NCBI GenBank assembly: GCA_046597375.1
Contig: JBKJKM010000052.1
Coordinates: 1 to 30,051 of the forward strand
Direction: 5' to 3'
Origin: DATLED01 sp046597375
GTDB lineage: Bacteria > Actinomycetota > Acidimicrobiia > Acidimicrobiales > CADCTF01
Length of the DNA: 30,051 nucleotides
Shown here in pieces: positions 15,764 through 22,712 of this stretch (its first letter is position 1; every line of letters starts with the position of its first letter). The position numbers were made by a program, and so were the translations under genes. The notes under the pieces are model-generated. The model was not told the DNA's origin and ran no database searches. It saw nothing but the letters and a program-made list of their open reading frames with translations.

Positions 15764-17506
15764 GTGACGATCATGGCGGCGCCGGCGTGGTTCCTCGACG
15801 ATGAGCCCAACGCCCGCTTTCCGGTGTATTGCCGCGGCAATGTCGGCGAGATCGTTCCCGACGTCGCCACGCCGCTGTCGGCGTCGCTGACGACCCCTGC
15901 CTTCGTGAGGGCGTTCGGCGACCTGTTCGCGGAGACCGGCGCGTTTGCCGACGAGGAGCTCGCGGGCCCGGCAGTGACCGGCGGGGTGTTCGGGGGTTAC
16001 CTCTACTTCAACCTCTCGTTCGCCCGCGCTTTTGCGGCCCGCATGCCCGGTATGCGGGTGGCCGACATCGACCAGCAGATGCTCGGCTCCGGTGGCGATC
16101 CGCCGCCCTTCCGCCGCGGCCCGGGCGACCGCGACGTCCGGACATCGGCGCGTGCTGCGTTCTCGCTCACCCGGTTGATCGTCGGTCGCAAGGCTCCGGA
16201 CCTCGACAGCCAACGGGCCGACGTGCAGCGCTGGGTGGCCTCGATCGACGCCGAGCCGTCCGACGCCGCCGTCCTGGCGCTCGCCGCCGGCTTCGCCGAC
16301 CAGTTCGTCGGCTATCTGCGTTCCCTCCTCGAGTCGTCGTTCGGGTCCGGCATCCCGTCGGCCCTCCTCGATCGCCTCTGCGGGCGGGCCGAACGACGCG
16401 AACCGGGACTGCTCGTCAAAGCGATGTCCGGCCTCGGCACCATCGAGACGGCTCGTCCGGCAATCGACCTGTGGCGCCTCGGACGGTTGGTGACCACCAG
16501 CTCCGAGCTCACCAGCGCCTTCGACGAGGGGGTGCCCGCACTCCTGCAACGACTCCGCGCGTCCGGGTCGGGCGACGCCGACCGATTCCTCGCGGGCTTC
16601 GACGCCTTTCTCGCCGAGCACGGGCATCGTGGACCGAGAGAGGTCGAGCTGGCATCCGACACGTGGGCGACGGCGCCGGAGTCGGCCCTGGCGATGGTGG
16701 AGCGGCTCCGGTTCACGTCCGGAACGGCGGATCCGGAGGACGCATCCCGGCGCCTGGGCGCCGAGCGGCTGGCGGCGCGGGTGAAACTGCGAGGCCAGAC
16801 CATCCGTCCCCTGCGACCCCTCGTCGGCCGGCTGCTCGACACGGGCGCCCGGGGCGCAGCCCGTCGAGAACAGGCCAAGGGCACACTGGTCGTCGGGGTG
16901 TCGGGGCTCCGGACAGCGTTGTTCCACGTCGCCGATCGTCTGGTCGCCCAGGGACACCTTCCCGATCGCACGCAGTTCTTCATGGCGACGCTCGACGAAC
17001 TGCCGCAGCTTCTCGCCGATCCTGCGGCGATGGCCGCCGAACTGGCAGAGCGTCGCAAACGCTACGGGGAGCTCAACGACCTCGTCCCGCCGTTCTTCTT
17101 CGAGGGGCGCCTTCCCGACCCCAGCGGCTGGCCGAGGCGAACGGACCTGCCATCGGGAACCCGTCCGCAGCAGTTCACGGGCATCGGCGTGTCGGGCGGG
17201 ACGGCCCGCGGGAAGGCGCGGGTCATCACCGACCCGGCCGACCCCCGTGGGATCGAGCCCGGGGAAGTACTGGTGGCCCCGCTCACCGATCCGGCGTGGA
17301 CGCCGCTGTTCCTCGCCGCCTCCGCCGTCGTCGTCGATGTCGGAGCGCTGCAGAGCCACGCCGCCATCGTCGCCCGGGAGCTCGGCATCCCCGCCGTCGT
17401 GAGCGTCGAGCACGCCTCGGCCTGGATCCGCGACGGCGACGAACTCGATGTCGACGGCGACCGCGGCGTCGTCCGCATCCTCAGCGAGTCGTCCGGCCCC
17501 GCGTAG
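15764..17506 (+). CDS. phosphohistidine-swivel (PEP-utilising) protein without ATP-grasp domain
   Basis: 580 residues from GTG 15764 (ATG 15773 is an alternative). The C-terminal 100 residues are the swivelling domain of PEP synthase, PPDK and rifampin phosphotransferase: GALQSHAAIVARELGIPAVV with phosphate-carrying His532. The N-terminus, YCRGNVGEIVPDVATPLSASL, resembles the middle region of rifampin phosphotransferases (NVGEVxPxVxTPLT). The ATP-binding half that normally comes first is missing, and no separate ATP-grasp gene is in the window. It could work with a partner or act as a binding protein. It is fused by operon structure to an acyl-CoA ligase, an association I cannot explain. Confidence 0.8.
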   Translation: MTIMAAPAWFLDDEPNARFPVYCRGNVGEIVPDVATPLSASLTTPAFVRAFGDLFAETGAFADEELAGPAVTGGVFGGYLYFNLSFARAFAARMPGMRVADIDQQMLGSGGDPPPFRRGPGDRDVRTSARAAFSLTRLIVGRKAPDLDSQRADVQRWVASIDAEPSDAAVLALAAGFADQFVGYLRSLLESSFGSGIPSALLDRLCGRAERREPGLLVKAMSGLGTIETARPAIDLWRLGRLVTTSSELTSAFDEGVPALLQRLRASGSGDADRFLAGFDAFLAEHGHRGPREVELASDTWATAPESALAMVERLRFTSGTADPEDASRRLGAERLAARVKLRGQTIRPLRPLVGRLLDTGARGAARREQAKGTLVVGVSGLRTALFHVADRLVAQGHLPDRTQFFMATLDELPQLLADPAAMAAELAERRKRYGELNDLVPPFFFEGRLPDPSGWPRRTDLPSGTRPQQFTGIGVSGGTARGKARVITDPADPRGIEPGEVLVAPLTDPAWTPLFLAASAVVVDVGALQSHAAIVARELGIPAVVSVEHASAWIRDGDELDVDGDRGVVRILSESSGPA

Positions 17507-17876
17507 CCACCCGCAACGCCGCCCACACCAGAGGGATCTGCAGTGGAAGGCGTCCGATGGTGGCCGGGTTCGGGTCGTCAATGGCCATCTGGACGTTGGC
17601 CGGGAACACGACGACAAGCAGCGCGACGACGAACCACCCAGCCGACCGACGCACCCTGGTCGACGGGTGCAACAAGAGCGCGCCGCCCGCCAGCTCGGCC
17701 AGGCCGCTGAGGTAGACGAGTGGACGAGCCCACCCGTCGGGCAGCACCTTCGGGATGATGCGGATGTAGGGATCCGGCACCACGAAGTGGAGCACCCCCG
17801 TCACCAGCAGCAGGACCGCCAGCCCGATCCGCGACCGCCGAGCCCACGTCGTTTCGACTCCATCGTCCGCGTTCAT
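17481..17876 (-). CDS. DoxX-like membrane protein
   Basis: 131 residues with four hydrophobic stretches (about 15-33, 50-68, 78-97 and 105-122). The first has the DoxX-type LLLVTGVLHFVVPDPY, followed by YLSGLAELAGGALLL, a family hallmark. DoxX-like proteins are small membrane proteins linked to thiol and quinone redox functions, but most are uncharacterised. I use ATG 17876 because TAGTGT (17889-17884) sits 7 nt before it; a longer start at 17963 would read through the repeat element. It overlaps the convergent swivel-protein gene by 26 bp. Confidence 0.82.
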   Translation of the reverse strand: MNADDGVETTWARRSRIGLAVLLLVTGVLHFVVPDPYIRIIPKVLPDGWARPLVYLSGLAELAGGALLLHPSTRVRRSAGWFVVALLVVVFPANVQMAIDDPNPATIGRLPLQIPLVWAALRVATRGRTTR

Positions 17877-17883
17877 CCGGTGC

Positions 17884-17889
17884 ACACTA
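17884..17889 (-). promoter_or_regulatory. -10 hexamer for leaderless DoxX-like gene
   Basis: Minus strand TAGTGT, 7 nt before ATG 17876, with no Shine-Dalgarno between. It lies just outside the repeat element at 17901-17963. Confidence 0.45.
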
Positions 17890-17900
17890 CGGCGATGTTT

Positions 17901-17963
17901 GGTGAAGCATTTTGGTCGCCAAAGCGCTTCACCGAGGGACTGCCAGCGACCAGAACGCTTCAC
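17901..17963 (-). repeat. 63-bp hairpin-plus-arm dispersed element, copy B
   Basis: The hairpin 17901-17933 (arms beginning GGTGAAGC and ending GCTTCACC, 15-bp stem with one mismatch and loop TCG) is followed by 12 nt and the free arm GCGACCAGAACGCTTCAC (17946-17963). This is the mirror orientation of copy A at 7399-7460, and the free arms are identical. Here it sits between two divergent genes rather than convergent ones. Confidence 0.75.
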
Positions 17964-18004
17964 GAGAGTGGGCGAAGGGAGCCGTGCGGGGCGAGACTGG
18001 CGGC

Positions 18005-19453
18005 GTGAAGCGGGTGCTGCTGTACGTCCTCGCTGCGGCCGCCGGGGTCGGCCTTGCGAGGGCTCGCCGCCGACCGACCGGCCGGGCCGTGGGGTTGCGG
18101 ACGGGGCGGGCGGCGCGCAACGCGCAGCTGGCCGGCGTGGGCACGCGCATCGGCGCGGCGACGGCCGCCAACAAGGCGAAGCGGGTGTTTGCGTCCGCCG
18201 AGCGGAAGGTGGAGCTCGACGCTGAGCTCGAGCTGACCACGGCCGCCGAAGTAACGGCCGCCCTCGGCAACATGAAGGGCGCGCTGATGAAGCTCGGCCA
18301 GATGGCCAGCTACCTCGACGACGGCCTGCCAGAACCGCTGCGCGAGGCGCTGGCCAGCCTGCAGGCCGATGCGCCGCCGATGAGCGCCTCGCTCGCGTCC
18401 GGCGTCGTCGAGAGCGAGCTCGGACGGCCGCCGACCGAGGTGTTCGCCGAGTGGGATCCGGTGCCGATCGCCGCCGCGTCCATCGGTCAGGTCCACCGAG
18501 CCATGACGCACGATGGCCGGGCCATCGCCGTCAAAGTGCAGTATCCAGGTGTCGACGAGGCCATCGCCGCAGACCTCGACAACTCCGATTTCCTCGTACG
18601 GCTGATGGGCCTGCTCTTTCCCGGACTCGAGCCCGGTCCACTGGTGCAGGAGCTGCGCGAGCGCCTCACCGAAGAGGTCGACTACCGGCTGGAGGCCGAC
18701 AATCAGCGCCTCTTCGCCGACTTCTACCGGGGGCACCCCTTGATCCACGTGCCCGACGTCATCGACGAGCTCAGTACCGGACGGGTCCTCACCACCGAGC
18801 TCGCTCCCGGCGTCCGGCTGGCCGAGGTCACGGCCTCGTGGACACGGAAGGAACAAGACCTGGCCGGCGAGACCATCTTCCGCTTCGTGTTCCGCAGCCT
18901 GTACCGCCTCCACTCGTTCAACGGCGACCCACACCCCGGCAACTACCTCTTCGAACCGGGCGGTCGCGTGACGTTCCTCGACTTCGGCCTCGTCAAGCGC
19001 TTCACCCCAGCCGAGGTCGACCTCTTCGAGAGCATGGTTCGTACGATCGTCCTCGAGCGCGATGGCGACGCCTTCCGTCGGATCCTCGAGGGCGCCAACG
19101 TGCTCAAGCCGGGCTCGGGAATGACCGGTCCCGAGGTCCTCGACTGGTTCGGCTACTTCTACGAGTTCGTGCTGCGCAAGGAAGAGTCGAGCTTCACCCA
19201 CGAGTACGCGGCGGCCAGCGTGCAAAAGCTCTTCAGCCGGACCGGTGATGTAGCCAAGTTCGGAAATGTGCCACCCAGCTTCGTGCTGATCCAACGGATC
19301 AACCTCGGCCTCTACGCCGTTCTGGCAGAGCTCGGAGCGACCGCCAACTGGCGGGCCATCGCCGAAGAGCTGTGGCCGATGACGAGCGCGCCGCCATCCA
19401 CGGCGTCGGGACGAGCGGAAGCTGCATGGCTGGAGATGGCGGAGACACGCTGA
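18005..19453 (+). CDS. AarF/ABC1/UbiB-family atypical kinase
   Basis: 482 residues from GTG 18005. The ABC1 hallmark KxGQ (Lys96, Gln99) lies in ALMKLGQMASYLDDGLPEPL, followed by the Ala-rich nucleotide loop AAASIGQVH, the VKVQYPG lysine, the catalytic GDPHPGNYLF and the metal site LDFGLVKRF. The N-terminal 20 residues are hydrophobic and may anchor the protein. UbiB-like proteins are ATPases needed for quinone or isoprenoid lipid handling; in actinobacteria many paralogues are uncharacterised. A redox-lipid role fits the DoxX-like neighbour and the isoprenoid reductase at 6.1 kb, but that is inference. GAGACT stands 6 nt before the start codon. Confidence 0.9.
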   Translation: MKRVLLYVLAAAAGVGLARARRRPTGRAVGLRTGRAARNAQLAGVGTRIGAATAANKAKRVFASAERKVELDAELELTTAAEVTAALGNMKGALMKLGQMASYLDDGLPEPLREALASLQADAPPMSASLASGVVESELGRPPTEVFAEWDPVPIAAASIGQVHRAMTHDGRAIAVKVQYPGVDEAIAADLDNSDFLVRLMGLLFPGLEPGPLVQELRERLTEEVDYRLEADNQRLFADFYRGHPLIHVPDVIDELSTGRVLTTELAPGVRLAEVTASWTRKEQDLAGETIFRFVFRSLYRLHSFNGDPHPGNYLFEPGGRVTFLDFGLVKRFTPAEVDLFESMVRTIVLERDGDAFRRILEGANVLKPGSGMTGPEVLDWFGYFYEFVLRKEESSFTHEYAAASVQKLFSRTGDVAKFGNVPPSFVLIQRINLGLYAVLAELGATANWRAIAEELWPMTSAPPSTASGRAEAAWLEMAETR

Positions 19454-19462
19454 CCGTGCCGT

Positions 19463-19468
19463 TACCGT
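19463..19468 (+). promoter_or_regulatory. -10 hexamer for leaderless response-regulator gene
   Basis: TACCGT, 6 nt before GTG 19475, immediately after the AarF stop. No ribosome site. It gives the regulator its own leaderless transcript. Confidence 0.5.
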
Positions 19469-19474
19469 GTCGGC

Positions 19475-20143
19475 GTGCCGATCCGGATCGTCCTCGCCGA
19501 GGACAACGTGCTGCTACGCGAAGGCATCGCCCGGCTCATCTCGAGTGAGAAGGACCTCGACCTCGTGGCGACATGCGGCGACTACGACGAACTTCTCGCC
19601 GCCATCGAGACGGAGGAACCTGACGTCGTCCTGACCGACATCCGCATGCCGCCGACGGGCACCGATGAGGGCATCCGCGCGGCCGCCCACCTTCGCCGGA
19701 CGCGACCGACGACCGGGGTCGTTGTCCTGAGTCAGTACGCCGAGCCGGCGTACGCGCTGGCGCTCCTCGAGGACGGTTCGGAGGGACGGGCTTACCTGCT
19801 GAAGGAGCGGGTCTCGGATGTCGATCAGCTGCTTCGGGCCATCTCCGAGGTCGCCCGGGGCGGATCGGTGATCGACCCAAAGGTGGTGGAGGTGCTGGTC
19901 GACGCCCGGGCCAGGGCCACCAGTTCACCGCTCGCCCGCCTCACCCCGCGCGAGACCGAGATCCTGGGCGAGATGGCCCAAGGCAAGAACAACGCCGCCA
20001 TTGCCGGCGCCCTCGTCCTGTCGGAGCGAGCCGTGGAGAAGCACATCAACTCGATCTTCTCGAAGCTGCACCTTTCCGAGGAAGCCGATACGCACCGCCG
20101 CGTCAAGGCCGTGCTGTTGTTCCTTTCCGACCGTGGCGGCTGA
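19475..20143 (+). CDS. NarL/FixJ-family response regulator
   Basis: 222 residues. The receiver domain (1-125) has acidic Glu9/Asp10, phospho-acceptor Asp55 in VVLTDIRMPP and Lys110 in YLLK. The LuxR helix-turn-helix covers about 155-205, starting LTPRETEILGEMAQGKNN with the recognition part LSERAVEKHINSIFSKLHL. It is a complete DNA-binding transcription factor. Its receiver is a close paralogue of the receiver in the cyclase gene at 21234-22577: both contain GDYDEL, TDIRMPP, EGI, TGVV-LSQY and YLLK at equal spacing. They may therefore share a phosphodonor. Confidence 0.93.
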   Translation: MPIRIVLAEDNVLLREGIARLISSEKDLDLVATCGDYDELLAAIETEEPDVVLTDIRMPPTGTDEGIRAAAHLRRTRPTTGVVVLSQYAEPAYALALLEDGSEGRAYLLKERVSDVDQLLRAISEVARGGSVIDPKVVEVLVDARARATSSPLARLTPRETEILGEMAQGKNNAAIAGALVLSERAVEKHINSIFSKLHLSEEADTHRRVKAVLLFLSDRGG

Positions 20144-20160
20144 CGACCGAACCATTTTGG

Positions 20161-20174
20161 GGGTGCTAGCACCC
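20161..20174. promoter_or_regulatory. 14-bp perfect palindrome, possible operator
   Basis: GGGTGCTAGCACCC lies in the 58-bp gap between the NarL-type regulator and the receiver-only gene. It is dyad-symmetric with no loop, as expected for a dimeric DNA-binding protein rather than an RNA hairpin. The binder is unknown. The adjacent NarL-type regulator is an obvious candidate but its sites are not known here. Confidence 0.4.
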
Positions 20175-20201
20175 TTGGCGCCGAAGGGGACAGAGCGAAC
20201 T

Positions 20202-20630
20202 ATGGAGAGCGAGATGGACGCCACGTCGGCCCCGGAGGTCGTGAAGGTGCTGATCGTCGATGATCAGGCCCCCTTCCGTGGCGCCGCGCGTGCGGTCGTC
20301 GGCGCCACCAAGGAGTTCTCCGTCATCGGCGAGGCCGAATCGGGCGAGGAAGCGGTGACGCTCGTTGCCGACCTCGCCCCCGACCTCGTGCTCATGGACA
20401 TCAACATGGGCGGCATCGACGGCATCGAGGCGACCCGCCAGATCACCGCCGCTCACCCCGAGACGATGGTCGTGCTCGTGTCCACGTACGCCGCCGCCGA
20501 TCTGGCCGCCGATGCCCGCACCTGCGGCGCCGCCGCCTACGTCCACAAGGAAGAACTGGCGCCCCGGATGCTGCGTGAACTGTGGGCGGCCGGTGGAGAT
20601 CCCTCCTGGGTTCTCCCCGCTCCCGTCTGA
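20202..20630 (+). CDS. receiver-only response regulator (CheY-like)
   Basis: 142 residues. A single receiver domain with Asp20/Asp21, phospho-acceptor Asp66 (LVLMDINMGG) and Lys116 (YVHKEE). No output domain, so it acts through protein contact or as a phosphate sink. ATG 20202 is used; ATG 20214 with GGAGAG just upstream is equally possible and would remove four residues. It follows the NarL-type regulator by 58 nt and faces the degenerate kinase gene with only 10 bp between stops. The C-terminal tail GGDPSWVLPAPV is an unstructured extension. Confidence 0.88.
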   Translation: MESEMDATSAPEVVKVLIVDDQAPFRGAARAVVGATKEFSVIGEAESGEEAVTLVADLAPDLVLMDINMGGIDGIEATRQITAAHPETMVVLVSTYAAADLAADARTCGAAAYVHKEELAPRMLRELWAAGGDPSWVLPAPV

Positions 20631-20640
20631 GGCCGCCGAG

Positions 20641-21237
20641 TCAGCCGAGCGGGACGAGTCCCCGGAGATGCAGCGAGCCGTCGTCGGTGGGCTCGGTGTT
20701 GAGCGATCCCTCCATCGTGTCGATGCGGTCGGCGATGTTCAGCAGCACCGAACCGTCTCGGAGCGGGCCCCGCACCTCGAAGATGAGGTTGGCGTCCTCC
20801 TCCCCCACCCAGATGGTGAGGGGGCCGGCGGCGGCGTCGATGGCCTCGATCACACTGAAGTAGACGGCCGCCTCGATCTCGGCGTGGTATCGCCCCTCGC
20901 CGGCGACCGTGAGATCGACGGCGGAGCTCGCCCGACCAGCCGCGGCACTGAGGGCCTCGCCGAGGCCGCAGTCGACCAGCAGTGGTGGGTAGATGCTGTG
21001 GGCGAGATCGCGTAGGTGTTGGATCGTCTTTTGCACCTCGGACCGCAGCTCGACGAGGGTCGCCTTAGCCTGCTCCGGGTCCTCATCGATGGCCGTCTCC
21101 GCCAGGCGGAGCTGCACCGCGATGGCGACGAGGTGCTGCTGGGGCCCGTCGTGGATCATGCGCTCGATGTTCTGCCGGGCAGCATCTCTTGCGGCGACGA
21201 TGCGGGCTCGCGACGCCCGGAGCTCGAGCTCGTTCAT
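20641..21237 (-). CDS. soluble, degenerate NarL-type histidine kinase
   Basis: 198 residues with no membrane segment. The dimerisation domain is of the HisKA_3 type: phospho-acceptor His29 in ERMIHDGPQQHLVAIAVQL and the following LRDLAHSIYPPLLVDCGLGEAL are clear. The ATP-binding domain is short and worn: the N-box, where Asn is expected, reads YFSVIEAIDAAAG, and no DxGxG or glycine-rich lid is visible before the C-terminus. It therefore may not bind ATP and could be a phosphotransfer or phosphatase partner, taking phosphate from elsewhere. The ATG overlaps the cyclase-gene stop as ATGA (21237-21234), so the pair is translationally coupled. Confidence 0.85.
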   Translation of the reverse strand: MNELELRASRARIVAARDAARQNIERMIHDGPQQHLVAIAVQLRLAETAIDEDPEQAKATLVELRSEVQKTIQHLRDLAHSIYPPLLVDCGLGEALSAAAGRASSAVDLTVAGEGRYHAEIEAAVYFSVIEAIDAAAGPLTIWVGEEDANLIFEVRGPLRDGSVLLNIADRIDTMEGSLNTEPTDDGSLHLRGLVPLG

Positions 21238-22577
21238 GCCAGCTCGGCCGGGATCTTGAACGCCTGGACGACGGCTTGGCGGCCCTTCACCTGGGCCGGT
21301 TCCATCTCTTCGCACGGGACGGCGCGACCGAGCGCTGCGAACGTGCCCTCGCTGAGGATGATCTCGCCGGCGACGGCCCACTGCTGGAGACGGGCCGAGA
21401 GGTTCACCGTGTCGCCGACGAGGGTGTACTCGAGGCGCTCTTCACTTCCGAGCAGCGCGGCAGCCGCTTCACCCGTCGACAAGCCGATGCCCAGGCCGAA
21501 GGCGGCCAAACCCTCGTCCGCCCACGACTTGTTCACCTCGGCTTGGCGGCGGTGCATCGATCGGGCGGCGGCCAAAGCTCGCTCGGCGTGGTCGGTCGAA
21601 GGGAACGGGGCGCCGAACACGGCCATCACGGCGTCCCCGACGAACTGCATGACCGTGCCGCCTTCATCGAGGATGGCGTGGTTCATCTCCGCCCGATGGG
21701 TGTTGAGCTGCTGCGCCAGTTCGCTGGGATCGGCCGTCTCGGCGATACCCGAGTAGCCACGGATGTCCGACATGATCACGGTGACCTGCAGCCGCTCGGT
21801 CTCCCCGATGCGTCGGCCCTCGGAGCGCAGCTTCTCGGCCAGACCGCCGGGCAGGAGCCGGCTCAGGGTCTCGCCCTGCTCCTCGCGCTCGACGATGGCC
21901 TGGTGCAGCATGCGTAGTCGCTTGAGCGAACCGGCCACGCCGGAGCTGGCGTCATTGGCCAGCTTCAGGAAGAGATCCTCGACCTGCTGGGCGATGGCCG
22001 CTGCCGTCGTCTGGCGGGTGACGGCAATGGCCTTCATCGGCCGACCCTCGGCCACCTGCCGGAGGAGGTCTTCATCCTGGGTTGTCAACGCGTCGTTGTT
22101 CTGGACCGGGCGCACCATGGCATCGACGATCGACGGGTCGAGCATCGTGCCGCCGGACGCCACGGATCGGATGGCATTGGCCAGCGCGCTGCCCTCGGCG
22201 ATGTTGTCCTTGAGGAGGTAGCCGTAGCCCGCGGAGCCCTCGGCCAGCAGGCTGATGGCGTACTCAGGGTCGTCGTACTGGCTGAGGATCACGACGCCGG
22301 TTCCCGGATGGCGCTTGCGCAGCTCCTTGGCGGCATCGATGCCCTCGGACTGGAACGACGGCGGCATGCGGATGTCGGTGACGAGCACCTGCGGGTTGGC
22401 CGCCTCGGCGCCGGCGATGAGCTCGTCGTAGTCGCCGGCGACGCCGACGATGACCAAGTCGGGCTCCCGGGCCAGCAATGCGCGGACGCCTTCCCGCACG
22501 ATGATGTTGTCGTCGGCCAAGAAGACGGTGATCCCGCCAGAGGTGGCTGTTGCTGCCGGTGTTTCTGGTGTCGCCAT
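21234..22577 (-). CDS. receiver - LuxR-like linker - class III nucleotide cyclase
   Basis: 447 residues. Receiver domain 15-140: Asp22/Asp23, phospho-acceptor Asp68 (VLVTDIRMPP), Ser99 and Lys123. Residues 163-207 align with a LuxR helix-turn-helix (compare LTTQDEDLLRQVAEGRPMKA with the regulator at 19475), now perhaps only a signalling linker. A helical stretch 215-250 precedes the cyclase domain 262-440: metal Asp271 (SDIRGYS) and Asp315 (FVGDAVMAVFG), and transition-state Asn392/Arg396 (VNLSAR). The purine-selecting pair is Gln311/Thr385 rather than Lys/Asp, so cAMP versus cGMP is not certain. Phosphorylation probably controls cyclase dimer activity. Confidence 0.92.
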   Translation of the reverse strand: MATPETPAATATSGGITVFLADDNIIVREGVRALLAREPDLVIVGVAGDYDELIAGAEAANPQVLVTDIRMPPSFQSEGIDAAKELRKRHPGTGVVILSQYDDPEYAISLLAEGSAGYGYLLKDNIAEGSALANAIRSVASGGTMLDPSIVDAMVRPVQNNDALTTQDEDLLRQVAEGRPMKAIAVTRQTTAAAIAQQVEDLFLKLANDASSGVAGSLKRLRMLHQAIVEREEQGETLSRLLPGGLAEKLRSEGRRIGETERLQVTVIMSDIRGYSGIAETADPSELAQQLNTHRAEMNHAILDEGGTVMQFVGDAVMAVFGAPFPSTDHAERALAAARSMHRRQAEVNKSWADEGLAAFGLGIGLSTGEAAAALLGSEERLEYTLVGDTVNLSARLQQWAVAGEIILSEGTFAALGRAVPCEEMEPAQVKGRQAVVQAFKIPAELA

Positions 22578-22700
22578 GACCGACAGTGTGACCGCTCTCG
22601 ACCCCAGCCGGGCAAGCGGGCAGCCTCGCCCACCCGAGGTGGTGCCTGCACACCCCGGGTGACCCCGGCCCACCCCCTTCCCACCGGGCCCGCTCCGTCG

Positions 22701-22706
22701 TACGGT
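22701..22706 (+). promoter_or_regulatory. -10 hexamer for leaderless cNMP-effector gene
   Basis: TACGGT, 6 nt before ATG 22713. The 15-mer TACGGTCGGTGCATG (22701-22715) is identical to the start of the SDR gene at 12386-12372. In the 135-bp divergent gap a loose inverted repeat CACCCG (22631-22636) and CGGGTG (22656-22661) is also seen; its role is unknown. Confidence 0.5.
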
Positions 22707-22712
22707 CGGTGC

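Noticed and set aside
15152..17617. 821-residue minus-strand ORF opposite the ligase and swivel-protein genes
   Set aside because: Arg/Gly/Asp/His-rich shadow with no domain; the plus strand has clear motifs throughout. Typical of high-GC DNA.
20161..20174. HrcA CIRCE-like element
   Set aside because: The palindrome has no 9-nt spacer and does not match the TTAGCACTC half-site; no chaperone gene follows.
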